Positions 25,798 to 34,627 of a DNA stretch of 64,000 bases are shown here, one piece after another (the first letter of the stretch is position 1; the number at the start of each line of letters is the position of its first letter). The stretch is from Iocasia fonsfrigidae. Lineage in GTDB: Bacteria; Bacillota; Halanaerobiia; Halanaerobiales; DTU029. The DNA lies in assembly GCF_017751145.1 (NCBI RefSeq), contig NZ_CP046640.1:2770137-2834136 (forward strand), given 5' to 3'. The position numbers and the translations under genes are program-made. The notes beneath the pieces were generated by a model. That model saw nothing but the letters and a program-made list of their open reading frames with translations, made no database searches and was not told the origin of the DNA.

Positions 25798-26499
25798 TTA
25801 TAAATACTTCAATAATTCCTCTTGTTTTACAAATATTTCCTGTTCTTCCCCTTGAGCAACTATCTTTCCTTTTCTTAAAAGTATTATCTCATCTGCCAGA
25901 TTTTTTGCCTGATAAAAATTATGGGTAACTAATACAATACCCACTCCCTTTTTTACTTCTTCTTTGATAATCTCTTCAATTAAAGCTATACTCTCTACAT
26001 CAAGACTTGTATTAGGCTCATCAATAAAGATTAGCCCGGGTTCAGTTATTAAAGTTCTGGCAATAGACACCTTCTGCTGTTCACCGCCAGATAATTTTTT
26101 AGCTTCTTTATCTTTCAAGTCAGTTATCTTTAACCTTGCTAAAACTTGATTAACCCGTCTTTGAATATCAGTTTTTCCCATCTTTCTATATTTTAACCCC
26201 AGAGCTATATTATCATAAACAGAGCCTCTATATAATAAAGGTTTCTGCCAGATAAACCCTATCTTGCGGCGCATCTTTAAACTATCCTTTTTATTTATCT
26301 TATCACCTTGATAATATATTTCTCCGGTATTTTTTTCCTCTAATTGACTTAATATTTTAATTAAAGTTGTCTTTCCACTTCCATTTGGACCCATTAGTAC
26401 CATAATACTACCTTGCTTTATGGTTATCTCACTTATATCTAAAACTTTTTCCTTTCCATAATACTTTATAATATCTTTTCCCACCAGTAATTCTGTCAT
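25798..26499 (-). CDS. tupC: Tungstate ABC transporter ATP-binding protein
   Basis: 233-residue ABC ATPase: GPNGSGKTTL Walker A (about residues 38-47), KLSGGEQQKVSIARTL signature, LIFIDEPNTSLD Walker B. No regulatory C-terminal domain such as that of ModC. The start ATG overlaps the tupB stop (TGATG). It energises tungstate import with TupAB. Confidence 0.93.
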   Translation of the reverse strand: MTELLVGKDIIKYYGKEKVLDISEITIKQGSIMVLMGPNGSGKTTLIKILSQLEEKNTGEIYYQGDKINKKDSLKMRRKIGFIWQKPLLYRGSVYDNIALGLKYRKMGKTDIQRRVNQVLARLKITDLKDKEAKKLSGGEQQKVSIARTLITEPGLIFIDEPNTSLDVESIALIEEIIKEEVKKGVGIVLVTHNFYQAKNLADEIILLRKGKIVAQGEEQEIFVKQEELLKYL

Positions 26500-27191
26500 C
26501 AGGCTCCACCTGCCTGAAAGTGGTGTAATACAAAATTAATTATTAGTGAGATAGACATAAGAATAATTCCTAAAGCAATTCCAAAACCAAATTCACCTTT
26601 ACTGGTTTCTAAAGCAATAGCAGTAGTTAAAGTTCTGGTTACCCTTTTAATATTACCACCAATCATCATGGAAACTCCTACTTCACCTATTACCCGGCCA
26701 AAACCAGTAATAACTGCCCCCAGGACTCCAAACTTGATCTCCTTTAATAACATTAAGACTGCCTGTTGTTGTGAGGCTCCTAAAGATAATGCTGTAACAA
26801 CTACCTGACTTTCAGAATCTTTAACTGTATTGAGTGTTAAAGTGGCGATAATAGGTAAAGCCAGGATAATTTGTCCGATAATAATTCCTTTTGAAGTAAA
26901 AAGTAATTCCAGGTCACCTAAAGGACCTCGTCTGGAAACAAAAGCAAATAATAATATTCCTATAACTACTGTTGGTAAACTCAATAACGTATTTAAAATA
27001 GTTATAATAATCCGTTTTCCCTTAAAGTCATAATGTCCAATTAAAAATCCAATTGGGATACCTATAATTGAAGCTATTAAAGAAGAGATTAAAGAAGTGG
27101 TTATTGATAATACTGCAATTTGCATAACTTCCTGGTCCATAGTTAAAATTAATTCCAGAGCATTCTTTATCCCTATTAGAATATATTCCAC
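26499..27191 (-). CDS. tupB: Tungstate ABC transporter permease
   Basis: 230-residue permease with six or so membrane segments and the EAA-like loop ALSLGASQQQAVLMLLKEIK, plus GFGRVIGEVGVSMMIGGNIK, typical of TupB. GTG start with GGGAG upstream. Separated from tupA by a 165-nt spacer with a large inverted repeat. Confidence 0.93.
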   Translation of the reverse strand: MEYILIGIKNALELILTMDQEVMQIAVLSITTSLISSLIASIIGIPIGFLIGHYDFKGKRIIITILNTLLSLPTVVIGILLFAFVSRRGPLGDLELLFTSKGIIIGQIILALPIIATLTLNTVKDSESQVVVTALSLGASQQQAVLMLLKEIKFGVLGAVITGFGRVIGEVGVSMMIGGNIKRVTRTLTTAIALETSKGEFGFGIALGIILMSISLIINFVLHHFQAGGA

Positions 27192-27245
27192 TAGAACTCT
27201 CCCTTTCTAAAAACAGTGACTAGTAACGTGTAAATAGCTTTAATT

Positions 27246-27344
27246 AGAGTAATAGAGAGATAGAGTATTAGAGTTTCAGACTAAAATGATTGTTTTCACC
27301 TCTGCCTTTGTCCCTAATACTCTACCACTAACCTCTATTACTCT
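27246..27344 (-). repeat. Nested inverted repeat between tupA and tupB
   Basis: Two perfect arms: AGAGTAATAGAG (27246-27257) with CTCTATTACTCT (27333-27344), and inside them TAGAGTATTAG (27261-27271) with CTAATACTCTA (27314-27324). This folds into a 23-bp stem with an asymmetric internal loop and a 42-nt apex. It lies directly after the tupA stop. No U-tract follows. Probable mRNA processing or stability element. Confidence 0.65.
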
Positions 27345-27356
27345 CCACTCTATCTA

Positions 27357-28178
27357 TTACAAGTTAAGTGGATTAAACAATCTTTCTCCAGAAACCGTAA
27401 AATCTCTAATAATTTCCTGTCCCTTTTTAGACATTATAAATTCAATAAATTCCATTGCTCCATCATAGTTAATTCCTTCATGTTTTTCTGGATTAACAGC
27501 CATTACACCATAAAGATTAAAAAATAGTGGGTCTCCTTCAGATAAAATTTCTAACTCAATCTTATCTTTATAAGCTAAATAAGTGCCGCGGTCAGCCAGA
27601 ATATAAGCCTGTTTTTCATTAGCAATTGTCAAACTGGCTCCCATTCCCTGGCCGGTCTCCTGATACCAACTACCCTGAGGTTCAATCCCGGCTTCTTTCC
27701 AGATACTTAATTCTTTCTTATTGGTTCCAGAATCATCACCACGGGAGACAAAGGCCGCTTCTGCTGCAGCAATCTTTTTGAATACTGCTAAAGCATCTGA
27801 ATTGCCTTTAATATTAGCCGGGTCATCTTTAGGTCCAAGAACTATAAAGTCATTATACATTACTTCCTGCCGGTTAACCCCATAACCATTATCAATAAAT
27901 TCCAATTCTGCCGATTTGGCATGTACTAATAATACATCTGCATCTCCATTTCTACCTAACTCTAAAGCCTTCCCTGTGCCAACAGCAACTACATCCACTC
28001 TAATATTTCTACCCTTTTCAAAAGCAGGAATTAATTGGTCTAACAAACCAGAATTATCGGTACTGGTGGTTGTAGCCATAATTAATCTTTGGTCTTTAAC
28101 ACCACTAACATACCCTACAACAACTAAAGCCATTAAACAGACAAGTACAAATACAAGTGTCATTCTTTTCTTTGACAT
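27357..28178 (-). CDS. tupA: Tungstate-binding protein TupA
   Basis: 273-residue exported binding protein with an N-terminal membrane/signal segment (residues 6-26) and the TupA signature MATTTSTDNSGLLD, which contacts the oxyanion, followed by AVGTGKALELGRNGDADVLL and VSRGDDSGTNKKEL. No clear lipobox. First gene of the riboswitch-controlled operon. High-affinity tungstate capture outside the inner membrane. Confidence 0.95.
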   Translation of the reverse strand: MSKKRMTLVFVLVCLMALVVVGYVSGVKDQRLIMATTTSTDNSGLLDQLIPAFEKGRNIRVDVVAVGTGKALELGRNGDADVLLVHAKSAELEFIDNGYGVNRQEVMYNDFIVLGPKDDPANIKGNSDALAVFKKIAAAEAAFVSRGDDSGTNKKELSIWKEAGIEPQGSWYQETGQGMGASLTIANEKQAYILADRGTYLAYKDKIELEILSEGDPLFFNLYGVMAVNPEKHEGINYDGAMEFIEFIMSKKGQEIIRDFTVSGERLFNPLNL

Positions 28179-28216
28179 AATTATAAATCATCCCCTTAGC
28201 TAGATTATTAAATTAT

Positions 28217-28263
28217 AAAAAAATAAGGACCAATACCTAACGGAAAGCAGATATCAATCCTTA
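28217..28263 (-). terminator. Expression-platform terminator of the Moco/Tuco riboswitch
   Basis: On the minus strand TAAGGATTGATATC pairs over 14 positions (five G-U) with GGTATTGGTCCTTA, followed by seven T residues. A competing antiterminator pairs GGAAAG-A-AGATAT at the aptamer's 3' edge with ATATCT-G-CTTTCC inside this terminator. Confidence 0.9.
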
Positions 28264-28271
28264 ATTTATAT

Positions 28272-28361
28272 CTTCTTTCCAAACACGGGAGGCTGAAAGG
28301 TTTCCCTGTTAACCCAAACGACTAAACCACCTTAGAATTTTATCCTTAGGTAAAATAGTTC
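28272..28361 (-). ncRNA. Moco RNA family riboswitch, probable tungsten-cofactor (Tuco) variant
   Basis: The minus-strand leader of tupA has the conserved Moco-RNA 3' block CAGCCTCCCGTGTTTGGAAAG, very like the Escherichia coli moaA element (GCCTCCCGTATCTGGAAAGG), plus AAGGTGGTTTAG and CAGGG upstream in the right order. The region equivalent to the P3 arm is much shortened or absent, which is the feature of the variant proposed to bind tungsten cofactor. Boundaries are approximate. Genes controlled (tungstate uptake, pterin synthesis) fit. GGAAAG is shared with the antiterminator, so ligand binding should lead to termination. Confidence 0.85.
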
Positions 28362-28516
28362 GAAGATAAATATATTATTTTATTACAAATTATAGTAAAT
28401 TATAATTTGAAAATTAGCAATTATCTATCAAAATTATAACAAACACGATAATTTTAGTCAATAATTATCAATTTATGGCTTTATTATGCAAAGTTTTAGA
28501 CAATAAGACAATAAAA

Positions 28517-29197
28517 TCATAAGCTAACGACCTCATAATCTTGCGCAAACAAATCAGCATAAAGAATTTTATTCCTTAACAATTCACCCCTAGCAATAAG
28601 TATTTTTAATGTTTCACTTACTTGAACAGAAGCAACAAAGGCCGGAGTAAAAGAAGGATTTCCTAATTTATTTTCTATTCCCTCTATATTTTTTTTGGCA
28701 TATAAGATATCCAAAGTCTTATCTCCCGGGAAAATAGTTGTAACCTGTCCATACCAACCAGCAATAGCTCCATGAACCAGTGTTATTCCCAACTCATAAG
28801 CTAATTCCTGTAAAAGCAATCTGGCAGCTATGTTATCTACAGCATCAATAATAACATCATGTCCTTTCAAAATTTTAATCCCATTATCATTATTTATATT
28901 TTGAGAAATCGGCATAAAGTTTATCAGAGGATTGACCAAAGCTATTCTCTCTTTGGCAATCTCTGCCTTGTTTTTTCCAATAACATTAGCATCAGATAAT
29001 AACTGTCGATTAAGATTTGTGGCATCAAATATATCTCCATCTACTGCTGTTATATTTCCTACACCAAGCCTTGCCAGCATTTCAATAACATATCCCCCAA
29101 GACCACCACAACCGATCACACATACTTGACTATTTTTTATTTTTTCAATTTCTAATTCTGAGAGCATAGTCATATTTTTTAGATACCTTTTTTCCAT
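28517..29197 (-). CDS. moeB: MoeB/ThiF-family sulfur-carrier adenylyltransferase
   Basis: About 226 residues of the ThiF/MoeB family: GCGGLGGYVIEMLARLG nucleotide-binding motif, VDGDIFDATNLNRQLL, IIDAVDN and HGAIAGWYGQV. The zinc CxxC pairs of longer MoeB proteins are absent. An upstream start adds 27 codons, but GAGGGGG stands 6-8 nt before the ATG at 29197, one base after the moaD stop. It activates the MoaD C-terminal glycine as an adenylate. Confidence 0.9.
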   Translation of the reverse strand: MEKRYLKNMTMLSELEIEKIKNSQVCVIGCGGLGGYVIEMLARLGVGNITAVDGDIFDATNLNRQLLSDANVIGKNKAEIAKERIALVNPLINFMPISQNINNDNGIKILKGHDVIIDAVDNIAARLLLQELAYELGITLVHGAIAGWYGQVTTIFPGDKTLDILYAKKNIEGIENKLGNPSFTPAFVASVQVSETLKILIARGELLRNKILYADLFAQDYEVVSL

Positions 29198-29198
29198 C

Positions 29199-29426
29199 TT
29201 ATCCCCCTCCAACAGGAGGAAATAAAGAAAGATAATCCCCCTCATGAAGACTAGCATCAAATTTTCCATCCCTACCATTTATTAATAAAAGGGCTACATC
29301 CTCTTGTTTTATTTTAAATATATCCAGCACTTTACTCACAGTGGTATTTTCTTCTACTTCCATCTCCAGTACTTTATCTCTTCCATCTCTCAATGTCGCA
29401 AATAATCTGATCTCTACTTTCATCAT
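29199..29426 (-). CDS. moaD: Molybdopterin synthase sulfur carrier MoaD
   Basis: 75-residue beta-grasp protein (VEIRLFATLRDGRDKV) ending FPPVGGG, the Gly-Gly tail that becomes a thiocarboxylate. AGGAGG precedes the ATG. Its partner large subunit MoaE is not in the window. It is placed between the radical SAM maturase and moeB, so it may serve the tungstopterin of AOR. Confidence 0.92.
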   Translation of the reverse strand: MMKVEIRLFATLRDGRDKVLEMEVEENTTVSKVLDIFKIKQEDVALLLINGRDGKFDASLHEGDYLSLFPPVGGG

Positions 29427-29436
29427 CCTCCACCTC

Positions 29437-30477
29437 CTAAGGGCAAATTATATACTTTCTACTCCACAGACAGTCGGCACAGGAAGGGCTCCCAGTATAA
29501 CAATCAGTGCTTGTATCCTTAACCAGATCACATCCTTCTGCATAATCACAGTCAATACAGGAAGGGTATCGATTATTCCTGATAATAGAACGGAAATTAC
29601 TGTATTCACTACTTTCCCAGGTCTCCTTCAAACTCTGATCATGCAAATTAGCAAATGAATGTTTTAAAACTGTTTTCTCCCTACCAAATACATATTCCTT
29701 ATAAGTATGTGATAACCTGTAACAGGGAACAACTTCACCAGAAGCACTAATAAAAGCTGCTTTATCTTCGATAAAGATGCATCTTCTTTCTGTCTTTAAT
29801 TCATAGTTTGGTAAAATGAGATTTAATCCTTTTCTAAAGGAATAATTATAAGCTTTAGCAAATAAACGCTTCATTTCTTTATTTTCATATCTAGTATAGA
29901 GTATTTTATCTGCATTTTCTTCCTTTTGCGGTAATAAATTTGATAATACTAATTGATGGACCTTTAATTCACTGGCTAGATCTATCAATCTAAAAATGTC
30001 GTCAACATTATTTTTCGAAATAACAAACTGGATCCCAAGATAAAGAGTACTACTTTTCTTCTTTTCTTTCAATTCATTAATTTTATTAATATTATTAACA
30101 ACAAGATCTAAATTTGTTCCCCGAATTTTCGAAAAATTCTCATGTAACCCATCAATTGAAACCATAATCAGATTAACATACTGAACAATCAAATTAATTA
30201 AGGTATCATCCATTTTTATAGCATTAGTAGTCAAGATTAAATCATAATTCCCAAGTTCTTCAATCGCTTCATAAATTAGAGGTGCACAGGTCGGCTCTCC
30301 AATTCCTCCCAAAACAATAGATTTTAATCTGCCCATTTCTTTTATTTCTTTTTTTATCTTTACAAATAGTTCTCTGTTCATATCCTGTAATTTTTCAGTC
30401 CAGGAATGTCTATAACACATTACACAATTTAAATTGCATTTATTGGTAAGCTCGAGATAGAGTTTCTGTAAGGACAT
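29437..30477 (-). CDS. Radical SAM/SPASM protein, tungsten oxidoreductase maturase type
   Basis: 346 residues. The CNLNCVMC cluster at 13-20 is followed by LGGIGEPTCAPL (SAM-binding GGE-like) and VSIDGLHEN; the C-terminal third has a cysteine-rich SPASM region (CIDCDYAEGCDL, SPSCADCLWSRK). This matches the radical SAM proteins that accompany tungsten-dependent aldehyde oxidoreductases, and it sits 110 nt downstream of such a gene. The precise reaction is not established; a role in cofactor or enzyme maturation is inferred. Confidence 0.85.
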   Translation of the reverse strand: MSLQKLYLELTNKCNLNCVMCYRHSWTEKLQDMNRELFVKIKKEIKEMGRLKSIVLGGIGEPTCAPLIYEAIEELGNYDLILTTNAIKMDDTLINLIVQYVNLIMVSIDGLHENFSKIRGTNLDLVVNNINKINELKEKKKSSTLYLGIQFVISKNNVDDIFRLIDLASELKVHQLVLSNLLPQKEENADKILYTRYENKEMKRLFAKAYNYSFRKGLNLILPNYELKTERRCIFIEDKAAFISASGEVVPCYRLSHTYKEYVFGREKTVLKHSFANLHDQSLKETWESSEYSNFRSIIRNNRYPSCIDCDYAEGCDLVKDTSTDCYTGSPSCADCLWSRKYIICP

Positions 30478-30526
30478 ATTATCAACCTTCCTGGTCCCAT
30501 TTTGAATATTAACATTTAATAACTTT

Positions 30527-30570
30527 AAAAAATTATTATAAAGGCTTCTATAAGTAGAAGCCTTTATAAT
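30527..30570 (-). terminator. Intrinsic terminator after AOR
   Basis: 16-bp perfect stem (ATTATAAAGGCTTCTA and complement) with a 4-nt loop and, on the minus strand, six T residues, 18 nt after the AOR stop. It separates AOR from the maturase/moaD/moeB genes, which would be reached by read-through or their own promoter. Confidence 0.9.
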
Positions 30571-30587
30571 ATTGTTAGTATTTTTAT

Positions 30588-32387
30588 CTATGCTAACCCT
30601 AATTCCTTAAGTTTTTCTGGAGTAGGTATTCCATCAATACTCCAGCCTCTAACTTCATAGTATTGGGGAAGGAGTTCATCTAATTTGTGTACCCATCCCT
30701 TGGAAGGTCCATCTGGAATAGGCTCTTCCAATAATCTTTTAGGCAGTGTATCCTGTGAAGAGTCGATTCCAGCTTCCAGGTTATACAATTTTTCAAGATT
30801 CCAGATCCTTTCACCAGCTTGAATAAAATCATCACCAGTTATATTGGTACCGCAAACAGCATTAAGCAGAGCAGCATAATCTTCTGCACCCATGGCAAAA
30901 GAAGTAAAGAGACACAGTCCAGATGAATCAATAGCCGCAGTAAAATCCTGGAATATCTTGGCCCAGGTTGGCTTGCCTTCCAGGGTTAATCTATCAAGTT
31001 TTTCAGGAAGTCCTAATATTTCAGGTGAAATCATATAACCTCTAACATGGCAACCACCTCTGTTGGAAGTAGCATAATTAACTCCATGTCCCTGGATACC
31101 TCTGGGATCATAAGCAGGCAGTTCCTGTTTTTTAACTGTCATTGAAATTTCTGGAACACCATACATTTCACAAAGTCTGTAAGACCCTTGAGCCATCTTA
31201 GCTCCCAGTCCCTCAGTATCAGCCATCTTCTTTGTCCATTCTATAATCGCTTCATTATTTCCCCAGGCAAGTTCAGATGCTCCAGCTAATTCTTCTTCTT
31301 TAATATATCCTTTATCATATAACTCCATAGCTGCAGCAATTGTAGAACCAGCAGAAATGGTATCGATTCCTATTTCATTACACCAATAATTGGCTTTAAT
31401 AATATCACCAAGGTTAGATACTCCACAATCAGAGCCAAAAGCCCAGACAGTTTCATACTCAGGCCCAGCACCTTCAATATCATCAACTTCACAATACCTA
31501 CCACAAGCTATTGGACATCTAAAACAAGGATCTTTCTTTTTCAGATATTTATCTGCTAAAGTCTCGCCACTAATTTCTTCAGCCTGATCAAAAGTACTAT
31601 ACTGAAAATTATTGGTTGGAAATACACCATTCTCATTGATAATATTAACCAACACAGCTGTACCATAAGCTGGTAGTCCCTGTCCGGTAACTCCATTTTC
31701 TTTTATTTTTTTCATACAGACAGAGAAAACTTCTTTAAGTTTGTCAGGCTCTGCTATCTCAACTTTATTATTTCCTTTAACTACTATAGCTTTAAGATTT
31801 TTTGAGCCCATTACAGCACCAACACCAGAACGTCCTGCCGCTCTACCCAGGTCATTCATAATAGCTGCTATTTTGGAAAGATTTTCACCAGCAGGTCCAA
31901 TAGTCGCAACTTTTACTTTTTCTCCATGTTCTTTTTCTAAAACATGGGTAGTCTCGGAAACAACTTTTCCCCAGAGATGAGAGGCATCTTTAATTTCAAC
32001 CTTATCATCAACAATATTAAGATAGACAGGTGAATCAGCCTTTCCTTCAAAAATAATAGCATCATAACCGGCAAATTTAAGTTCAGCACCCCAGTATCCA
32101 CCTGAGTTAGAACTAGCTACAGTACCTGTTAGAGGCGCTTTAGTTACTACCATATACCTTCCACCAGTTGGTGTACTGGTTCCTGTCAGTGGACCAGTAA
32201 TAAAAATCAATTTATTCTCTGGACTTAAGGCATCAACTTTAGGATCAACCTCATCCATCAGCATTTTGGTACCTAATCCTCTACCACCAATAAATTTCTG
32301 TGCCAGGTCAATGTCCAGTTCTTCATTTTTTACTGTTTTGTTGCTCAAATTGACTCTTAAAATCTTACCATTATATCCATACATCAT
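30588..32387 (-). CDS. aor: Tungsten-dependent aldehyde:ferredoxin oxidoreductase
   Basis: 599 residues, normal AOR length. N-terminal domain with GGRGLGTKMLMDEV and GGRYMVVTKAPLTG (pterin contacts), [4Fe-4S] ligands in DPCFRCPIACGRYC with a fourth Cys in DSSGLCLF. It oxidises aldehydes to acids with ferredoxin, or runs in reverse, in the cytoplasm using a bis-tungstopterin. AAGGAGGG precedes two adjacent ATG codons. Transcribed from a sigma-54 promoter. Confidence 0.96.
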   Translation of the reverse strand: MMYGYNGKILRVNLSNKTVKNEELDIDLAQKFIGGRGLGTKMLMDEVDPKVDALSPENKLIFITGPLTGTSTPTGGRYMVVTKAPLTGTVASSNSGGYWGAELKFAGYDAIIFEGKADSPVYLNIVDDKVEIKDASHLWGKVVSETTHVLEKEHGEKVKVATIGPAGENLSKIAAIMNDLGRAAGRSGVGAVMGSKNLKAIVVKGNNKVEIAEPDKLKEVFSVCMKKIKENGVTGQGLPAYGTAVLVNIINENGVFPTNNFQYSTFDQAEEISGETLADKYLKKKDPCFRCPIACGRYCEVDDIEGAGPEYETVWAFGSDCGVSNLGDIIKANYWCNEIGIDTISAGSTIAAAMELYDKGYIKEEELAGASELAWGNNEAIIEWTKKMADTEGLGAKMAQGSYRLCEMYGVPEISMTVKKQELPAYDPRGIQGHGVNYATSNRGGCHVRGYMISPEILGLPEKLDRLTLEGKPTWAKIFQDFTAAIDSSGLCLFTSFAMGAEDYAALLNAVCGTNITGDDFIQAGERIWNLEKLYNLEAGIDSSQDTLPKRLLEEPIPDGPSKGWVHKLDELLPQYYEVRGWSIDGIPTPEKLKELGLA

Positions 32388-32425
32388 ATACCCTCCTTCA
32401 AATAAGTATCATATATATTTAAATA

Positions 32426-32441
32426 TGCAATCTTTATGCCA
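32426..32441 (-). promoter_or_regulatory. Sigma-54 promoter of AOR
   Basis: Minus strand TGGCATAAAGATTGCA: GG and GC dinucleotides with exact 10-nt spacing (-24/-12), about 39 bp upstream of the AOR start codon. The adjacent gene encodes a sigma-54 activator. Confidence 0.85.
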
Positions 32442-32443
32442 AT

Positions 32444-32470
32444 AAAAAAACCCTTTAATATAAAGGGTTT
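32444..32470 (-). terminator. Intrinsic terminator of the sigma-54 activator gene
   Basis: Minus-strand stem AAACCCTTTA/TAAAGGGTTT followed by seven T residues, 68 nt after the activator stop and just before the AOR promoter. Confidence 0.9.
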
Positions 32471-32500
32471 CAAGGGGAAAAATAATATATATTCAGATCT

Positions 32501-32571
32501 TGTTCCAATCTGGCGCATTATTAAAGAGTTTTTTGTGTTATATATTGGAACACTGCTCCATAATAGAACAG
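32501..32571. promoter_or_regulatory. Candidate activator (UAS) sites TGTTCC/GGAACA
   Basis: TGTTCCAAT at 32501-32509 and ATTGGAACA at 32544-32552 form a perfect 9-bp inverted repeat; a further near-palindrome with CTGCTCC and GAACAG lies at 32553-32571. They are 60-130 bp upstream of the sigma-54 promoter, the usual range for enhancer sites, and partly inside the 3' end of the activator gene. TGTTCC/GGAACA half-sites are reported for AcoR-type activators. Confidence 0.5.
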
Positions 32572-34496
32572 TCTATTTTATAATTTTCTATTTTTCTATA
32601 AAGGGTATTCCTGCCTATATTTAAAGCCTTAGCACTTTTACTGATATTTCCATCATACAAATTAAGCACTTTGATAATATGCTCTTTTTCCACAGCTGCC
32701 AAACTTAGATCTTTGCCTATTTCAGCACTTGCATCTTTTAAAACAGAGGTTTTAAAACTAATCCCTGATTTTTTTGATAATACAGTTTTCCTTCCACCAA
32801 TCTTATCTGGAACAGATTCCATATTAATCATCCACTCTACTAAATTTTCCAGTTCTCTTACATTGCCAGGCCACTCATATTCTACCAGAGTTTTAATAAA
32901 CTCCTCAGAAGTTTTTACACTTCTCTTGTTCATTTTTTTTGATTTCGTTTTCATAAAAAATTCAAATAAAAGTGGAATATCTTCTTTTCGTTCTCGTAAA
33001 GGTGGAAGTCTTACAGGTAGAACATTGAGTCGATAGAATAAATCCTTACGAAAATTGCCATTTTGAACCTCTTTATATAAATCCTTATTAGTCGCTGCAA
33101 TAACTCTAACATTTACAACATTTTCCTTAATGCTTCCTATTCTACTCACTGTATCTTCTTCAATCACCCGCAGTAATCTAGTTTGCATGTCAAGGGGCAT
33201 CTCACCAATTTCATCAAGAAAAATTGTTCCTCCATCAGCTATTTCAAACTTTCCAGGTTGTCCACTGCTTTTGGCACCAGTAAAAGCCCCTTCTTCATAT
33301 CCGAATAATTCAGATTCAATCAAATTTCTTGGTATAGCACCACAGTTTATTGCTACAAAAGGTTCTTGACTTCTATTACTACAGTTATGAATAGCCTGAG
33401 CAAAAAGCTCTTTACCTGTACCACTCTCACCCATAATTAGAATATTTGATCTACTATCTGAGACCTTTTTAGCAAATTTAACCATCCTTTGAAAATCTTC
33501 GTCTTTGCCAATTATTTTATCAAAGGTATAGATAGCCTGACGTCCCATAATTTTATTAGCCAGTTTCCTCACCTTTTTTACTTCTTTAAAAACAAAAATA
33601 ATATTCCTTACATTCTCTTCGTAGTCCAGTATAGGATAGGTACTTAAATTAAACTGAAGTTTATTTTTTTTAGCATTTACAAAAACCTCTTCTTCCATAA
33701 AATTACGTTTTGCAAAAACTGTAGTTTTAACCTTTTCCCAGCTTTCAAATAAATCCCAGATCTTCATTTTCCTCATTTTATCTGATTTATATCCAAACAT
33801 ATCTGCTACATAACTGTTAACAGTTATAATATTTCCAGCTAGATCAACTGTTAGAATTCCTGCTTTTATAGAATCAATAACAGTTTCGGTATACATTTTC
33901 GCCATAGATAGTTCTTCGGTGTATTTTTTTATTTCCAACATTTTTTCGATGGCATTGGCAGCTGCCACAACCATACCAAGAGTATGTGAATGAACACTTT
34001 CACTATAACCGGTTAAATCAAGGGAAGCAATAATCTCACCTTTAGTATTTCTTATCGGTGTAGCAGAACAGGTCCAACGATGGTAGACCTTTATAAAGTG
34101 CTCTTTACCAGAAATCTGGACTGCTTGACCTTCTACTAAAGCTGTCCCCATAGCATTTGTACCAATATTAACTTCATCCATATATGCCCCAGGTATCATT
34201 TTAAAAGAAAAAGCCTCAGAAAGAATATCTTCATCTCCAATTACACTTAAAATACAACCCTCTTCATCAGTTAATATTGAAAAAAAATTAGATCCTTTCA
34301 CAAAATTATATAATTGATTCATAAAAGGCTCTGCCGTAACAATTAATTCTCTTTTTGCTTCAAGTTTTTCGAAAAGTTCATTTTCATCAATAATTTTGCC
34401 GCTAAATACTCGGTCAACATTAACATTATAATCCTTGCACCTTTTATGAGAATTTATTATATATTCTTTTTTATCTGATAAATTTAGGTTATTCAT
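32538..34496 (-). CDS. Sigma-54-dependent activator (AcoR-like: GAF-PAS-AAA+-Fis)
   Basis: 652 residues: N-terminal GAF-type sensor (to about 185), PAS domain (205-305), AAA+ domain with GESGTGKE (356-363) and the sigma-54 contact GAFTGA (403-408), then a Fis-type HTH at the C-terminus (SKSAKALNIGRNTLYRKI). No receiver domain, so it senses a ligand directly. It lies upstream of AOR and its sigma-54 promoter and is the probable aldehyde- or alcohol-responsive activator of AOR; the ligand is unknown. Confidence 0.93.
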   Translation of the reverse strand: MNNLNLSDKKEYIINSHKRCKDYNVNVDRVFSGKIIDENELFEKLEAKRELIVTAEPFMNQLYNFVKGSNFFSILTDEEGCILSVIGDEDILSEAFSFKMIPGAYMDEVNIGTNAMGTALVEGQAVQISGKEHFIKVYHRWTCSATPIRNTKGEIIASLDLTGYSESVHSHTLGMVVAAANAIEKMLEIKKYTEELSMAKMYTETVIDSIKAGILTVDLAGNIITVNSYVADMFGYKSDKMRKMKIWDLFESWEKVKTTVFAKRNFMEEEVFVNAKKNKLQFNLSTYPILDYEENVRNIIFVFKEVKKVRKLANKIMGRQAIYTFDKIIGKDEDFQRMVKFAKKVSDSRSNILIMGESGTGKELFAQAIHNCSNRSQEPFVAINCGAIPRNLIESELFGYEEGAFTGAKSSGQPGKFEIADGGTIFLDEIGEMPLDMQTRLLRVIEEDTVSRIGSIKENVVNVRVIAATNKDLYKEVQNGNFRKDLFYRLNVLPVRLPPLRERKEDIPLLFEFFMKTKSKKMNKRSVKTSEEFIKTLVEYEWPGNVRELENLVEWMINMESVPDKIGGRKTVLSKKSGISFKTSVLKDASAEIGKDLSLAAVEKEHIIKVLNLYDGNISKSAKALNIGRNTLYRKIENYKIDCSIMEQCSNI

Positions 34497-34627
34497 TAAA
34501 ATTTCACTCCCTTTTATTTAAATAACCTTTATATTATAATTTAATTATAACATGCATAATATAAATCATCAAAAAACATTCTCCACTCCTTATGTTAAAA
34601 ACTAAATTAATTTATCACTCTCCACAA

